Assembly: GCA_900472625.1 (NCBI GenBank)
Contig: UCIT01000041.1
Span: forward strand, 68,654-132,653
DNA length: 64,000 nt
Direction of reading: 5' to 3'
Source of the DNA: Hyphomicrobiales bacterium
Lineage (GTDB): Bacteria; Pseudomonadota; Alphaproteobacteria; Rhizobiales; Rhizobiaceae
In this document: one piece after another, positions 61,221 through 64,000 of the stretch
Numbering within the stretch: the stretch's first letter is position 1
Layout of the letters: each line of letters opens with the position of its first letter
Notes under the pieces: model-generated
What the model saw: only the letters and a program-made list of their open reading frames with translations
Databases searched by the model: none
Told to the model about the DNA's origin: nothing
Translations under genes and position numbers: made by a program

Positions 61221-62153
61221 ATGTCGAAATATCTGACGGTCATACTTTTAGCCTTTCTAGCCTTCTCCAGTGCAGCGAGAGCCTCGGATGATGATTGGCG
61301 GGTGGCTAAGTCTACAACCCAAGTCACGTATTCGCTCGACCTTGATGTCTGGTCCGATGTTCATGTCGGCGAGGTGATCCCGAACAAGGCTTGGCTATCC
61401 ACCGGGCCTCGCGGTCGCTTGCAGTTGACGAGGGGCGTCGAAACCATTTCCCTACAACCAAATACGCTAGCTTCCATCACGACCTCTGGCTTCTTTACCA
61501 GAAAGACCGAGATTTTACAGCAGGCCGGAGCGTTGGATCTCGAGATCGAGAAGCGCAGCCAACCCCACACCACTGTACAGACCCCCTTTCTTGCGGCTGT
61601 GGTAAAGGGCACGATTTTTCACGTCACTGTCGGCAAAAGAAAAGCATCGGTTACTGTCGATCGGGGCCTTGTCCAGGTCACTTCTTTCTCCAGCGGTCAA
61701 CGTTCAGACGTGGGGCCGAACCAGAGTGCGACGGTCGATCGGAAACTTGGGCTGACTGTGATGGGCGCCGTCATGCCATCGATCGTCACAGTCGCAAAGT
61801 CGCTTCCACGCCTTCCGGCAATAGATGAGCCAAAGGCCGCAAAGGCTACCCCCACAGCAGATGACAAGCCGGGTGTCGGTGTTGGAAGCTCGGGAAACAG
61901 CGCAAAGTCGAATTCTGGGAACGGAAACAATGGCGGCGGAAGCGGCAATGGGAACAACAGCAGCGGGAATGGAAACGGCAACGGGGGCGGCAGCGGCAAT
62001 GGCAACAGTGGGAACGGAAATGGAAACGGCGGGGGGAACGGAAACGGCAATAATGGAAATGGTAATGGCAATGGGGGCGCCAGCGGCAGCGGTAATAGCG
62101 GAAATGGGAACGGCAATGGAAACAACGGAAATGGCAAGGGTAACAACAAGTGA
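61221..62153 (+). CDS. FecR-domain periplasmic protein with Gly/Asn-rich tail
   Basis: The 310-residue protein has a signal peptide (MSKYLTVILLAFLAFSSAAR, cleavage near 22), a FecR-type domain (about 45-180: GPRGRLQLTRGVETISLQPN, FLAAVVKGTIFHVTVGKRKA), a linker, and about 80 residues of low complexity built only from Gly, Asn and Ser with a few Lys and Ala (from residue 225). The stop codon overlaps the GTG start of the CHASE2 protein, so the two are translated together; such pairs sense a periplasmic signal. Confidence 0.85.
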   Translation: MSKYLTVILLAFLAFSSAARASDDDWRVAKSTTQVTYSLDLDVWSDVHVGEVIPNKAWLSTGPRGRLQLTRGVETISLQPNTLASITTSGFFTRKTEILQQAGALDLEIEKRSQPHTTVQTPFLAAVVKGTIFHVTVGKRKASVTVDRGLVQVTSFSSGQRSDVGPNQSATVDRKLGLTVMGAVMPSIVTVAKSLPRLPAIDEPKAAKATPTADDKPGVGVGSSGNSAKSNSGNGNNGGGSGNGNNSSGNGNGNGGGSGNGNSGNGNGNGGGNGNGNNGNGNGNGGASGSGNSGNGNGNGNNGNGKGNNK

Positions 62154-64000
62154 TCGAACGAACCCGAGCGGCTTGGGGCTTTCTCGGTAACAGGTCTGGC
62201 TCGATCGTTCTGCGAATAGTGCTGATCGCCGTAATGCTGGCGATCCCGCTTGCGGCACCAGGGGTGTTCGTCATTCAAGGATGGAACGACAAGCTCGTGG
62301 CGAAGCGCTTTCAAATGGCGCCACGGAATGCTTCCCAAGCGGTGATTTTCATAGCGATCGACAAAAAGAGCCTAGACGCCGTTGGCGCGTGGCCATGGCC
62401 TCGCAGCATTTATGCAGATCTGATTGAACGGCTATCGACCGACGGTGCGGGTGACATTTTCGTCGACGTTGATTTCAGCAGCGCCTCCAGTCCGGTTCAG
62501 GACGTGCGTCTCGCCGAGGCGCTGAGTAGAGCAGGTGGAAGTGTGCTACTTCCTGTTTTCAGGCAGCAAGTCGCAGCAAGCTCGTCCCAAAACACAATTA
62601 CAAGACCTATCGATGCTCTTTTGCAAAACGCGTGGCCCGTATTTGCAAATGTTGCGCTGGATCCAGATGGAAACGTCCGACGCTTCGAACTCGGTGATAT
62701 GTTCGACGGTGTCGCAACTCAATCCGCAGCAGCCGCTCTTGCAAAAGCGAACCGGAGCGATGGCAACCTTCTGATTGATTATTCGATACGTCCGGAAACT
62801 GTTCCAACCTACTCCCTTTCAGATATTCTAGCTGGGACGATAGGAGCAGATGCAGTTCGAGGCCGCTCTGTCGTCATCGGGGCGTCCGCGACTGAATTGA
62901 AGGATATCTTCCCGGTCCCAGTCTACAGTGCCTTGGCGGGGCCGCTCATACATGTTCTTGCTGCAGAGACGCTGCTACAGGACCGGGAACTACATGTAGC
63001 CGATCAAACGCCAGTTGAACTGCTGTTCGCTGCCGTCTTGATCGTGGGCGTCCTGTGTTGGCGCAATCTCGGGATTTTGGGGGCTTTCGCTGTTTTCGGC
63101 ATCTTCGGTCTGCTTGGCGAGGCTGGTGCGTTCGTTCTGCAAGCACAGTACGGCTATGTCGTGGAAACAGCCGTTTTTTGGCTCATACTTCTGGTGACAA
63201 CTTTGTTGTTCCTGAATGAGCGGGTGGACGTCGGGCAAATGCTTGTAGTGGTCGCGAATATGGAGCAGCGAAACACACGTCGCCTGATGCAGCGAATTAT
63301 TTCGGACAGCTCGGACGGTGTAATAGCCTTCGACAGCGAGTTGAAAATCGTCGAATTGAGCAAATCCGGCGCACTCCTCATTGGCGGCGTTGCTGGCGCG
63401 CCTTTATCCGATTGTGCTGATGACGACCTGATGAGACATGTGGCGGAGCTAATCGATCGCCACGCGGAAGATCCCTCTGTCGTCCATTCCTCGAGCTTCG
63501 ACTTGGTTAAATACGGTGGCAAAGAGGTAACCCATATTGAAGCAACGTTGACCATGTCGCCGATTGAAAAAGTAGATGGCGCCCGTCGAGCCCACAGCTA
63601 TGCTGGCTGTCTGATATTGAGGGATGTGACGACGCGTCGTCTTTATGACAACCGTATTCGTTACCTCGCTGAACGAGATGACCTCACTGGGCTTCTAAAT
63701 AGACGAGAATTTGCCGCACGGCTCGGCACTTTAAGCGTGCCCCACGATGTCGCAGTCTTCGACCTAGAGCGGTTCTCCGCGATCTGCGCCACCTTGGGAC
63801 GCGATGCTGGGGACGACATGCTCACGGCTGTCGCTCGGCGCCTTTCTTTTTCGATCGGTAGTGACTTGTGCGCGCGTTTGGATGGTGACGTTTTCGCTGT
63901 GGCGACGCGGTCGATAGATGGACGGGGGCCTGAAATGCTTGCGACCAGGCTCTTAGGTTTGTTCCAGGAACCAGTTGATGTCGGCGCGACGGACCTGCCC
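62150..64000 (+). CDS. CHASE2-PAS-GGDEF signalling protein, incomplete at the window end
   Basis: 617 codons are in the window, starting at a GTG that overlaps the FecR stop. A membrane helix (about 20-42) leads to a CHASE2 sensor domain (about 45-280: VIFIAIDKKSLDAVGAWPWP, GRSVVIGASATELKDIFPVP). Three more membrane helices (about 285-360), a PAS domain (about 385-495: RIISDSSDGVIAFDSELKIV) and a GGDEF domain (from about 505: RDDLTGLLNRREFAARL) follow. The GGDEF signature reads DGDVF, so cyclase activity is doubtful. An EAL domain may follow outside the window. Confidence 0.87.
   Translation, partial: MIERTRAAWGFLGNRSGSIVLRIVLIAVMLAIPLAAPGVFVIQGWNDKLVAKRFQMAPRNASQAVIFIAIDKKSLDAVGAWPWPRSIYADLIERLSTDGAGDIFVDVDFSSASSPVQDVRLAEALSRAGGSVLLPVFRQQVAASSSQNTITRPIDALLQNAWPVFANVALDPDGNVRRFELGDMFDGVATQSAAAALAKANRSDGNLLIDYSIRPETVPTYSLSDILAGTIGADAVRGRSVVIGASATELKDIFPVPVYSALAGPLIHVLAAETLLQDRELHVADQTPVELLFAAVLIVGVLCWRNLGILGAFAVFGIFGLLGEAGAFVLQAQYGYVVETAVFWLILLVTTLLFLNERVDVGQMLVVVANMEQRNTRRLMQRIISDSSDGVIAFDSELKIVELSKSGALLIGGVAGAPLSDCADDDLMRHVAELIDRHAEDPSVVHSSSFDLVKYGGKEVTHIEATLTMSPIEKVDGARRAHSYAGCLILRDVTTRRLYDNRIRYLAERDDLTGLLNRREFAARLGTLSVPHDVAVFDLERFSAICATLGRDAGDDMLTAVARRLSFSIGSDLCARLDGDVFAVATRSIDGRGPEMLATRLLGLFQEPVDVGATDLP

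Noticed and set aside
61914..62140. CRISPR array or other regular DNA repeat
   Set aside because: The repetition is codon-level low complexity inside a reading frame, without constant repeats and unique spacers.
61697..62338. Proline/leucine/phenylalanine-rich minus-strand frame
   Set aside because: It is the reverse reading of the Gly/Asn repeat of the FecR-domain gene.

Overview
The window looks like an accessory region of a Rhizobiales genome (Rhizobium/Agrobacterium group). This rests on the gene families present (DUF6894, BA14K-like, y4iL-like catalase, many small stress proteins) and on repeated copies of the alphaproteobacterial EcfG/RpoE2 general-stress promoter. I see no replication, partition, rRNA, tRNA, transposase or CRISPR sequence, so I cannot say whether it is chromosome, chromid or plasmid. 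Gene calls come from reading translations and motifs; no database search was run.

Layout. 0-1.4 kb: the start of a DUF892 ferritin-like gene and a two-gene membrane operon, each behind an EcfG-type promoter. 1.6-13.3 kb: one long, tightly overlapping operon with a perfect EcfG-type promoter. It holds an Mfd-like DNA translocase, two glycosyltransferases, a glycosyltransferase/Gfo-Idh-MocA/alcohol-dehydrogenase triple fusion, a glycosyltransferase/glycosidase fusion and a DUF6894 protein. 13.3-28.9 kb: redox and detoxification genes (FAD/NAD(P)-binding protein, YdeP-type molybdopterin oxidoreductase, catalase-like protein, zinc alcohol dehydrogenase, several alpha/beta hydrolases, SDRs) with LysR and MarR/OhrR-type regulators. 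29-44.4 kb: a gene-poor stretch where short stress genes alternate with many pseudogenes. Several of these are decayed second copies of genes that are intact elsewhere in the window. 44.4-55.4 kb: transglutaminase-like protein, a fused SbmA/BacA-type ABC transporter, and many small stress proteins (DUF3140, DUF2934, DUF3309-like, CsbD, DUF2171), then an L,D-transpeptidase and a YihY/BrkB membrane protein. 56.5-60.5 kb: a PaoABC-type periplasmic aldehyde oxidoreductase operon. 61.2-64 kb: a FecR-domain protein translationally coupled to a CHASE2-PAS-GGDEF protein that runs off the end.

Common themes. Twelve sites share the exact layout GGAAC-N17-GTT upstream of genes in the correct orientation, whereas about two would be expected by chance in 64 kb on both strands. 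They tie the Mfd-glycosyltransferase operon, the small stress proteins, two alpha/beta hydrolases, a receiver protein, CsbD and paoABC into one probable general-stress regulon. Duplication followed by decay is the second theme. A FAD-protein/MOSC-protein convergent pair exists twice, and each copy has lost the opposite partner. The DUF892/membrane-protein locus and the DUF3140/DUF2934 locus also have degenerate second copies in the 39-43 kb stretch.

The strongest candidate for an undescribed system is the stress-promoter-driven operon that couples an Mfd paralogue to multi-domain sugar-modifying enzymes.
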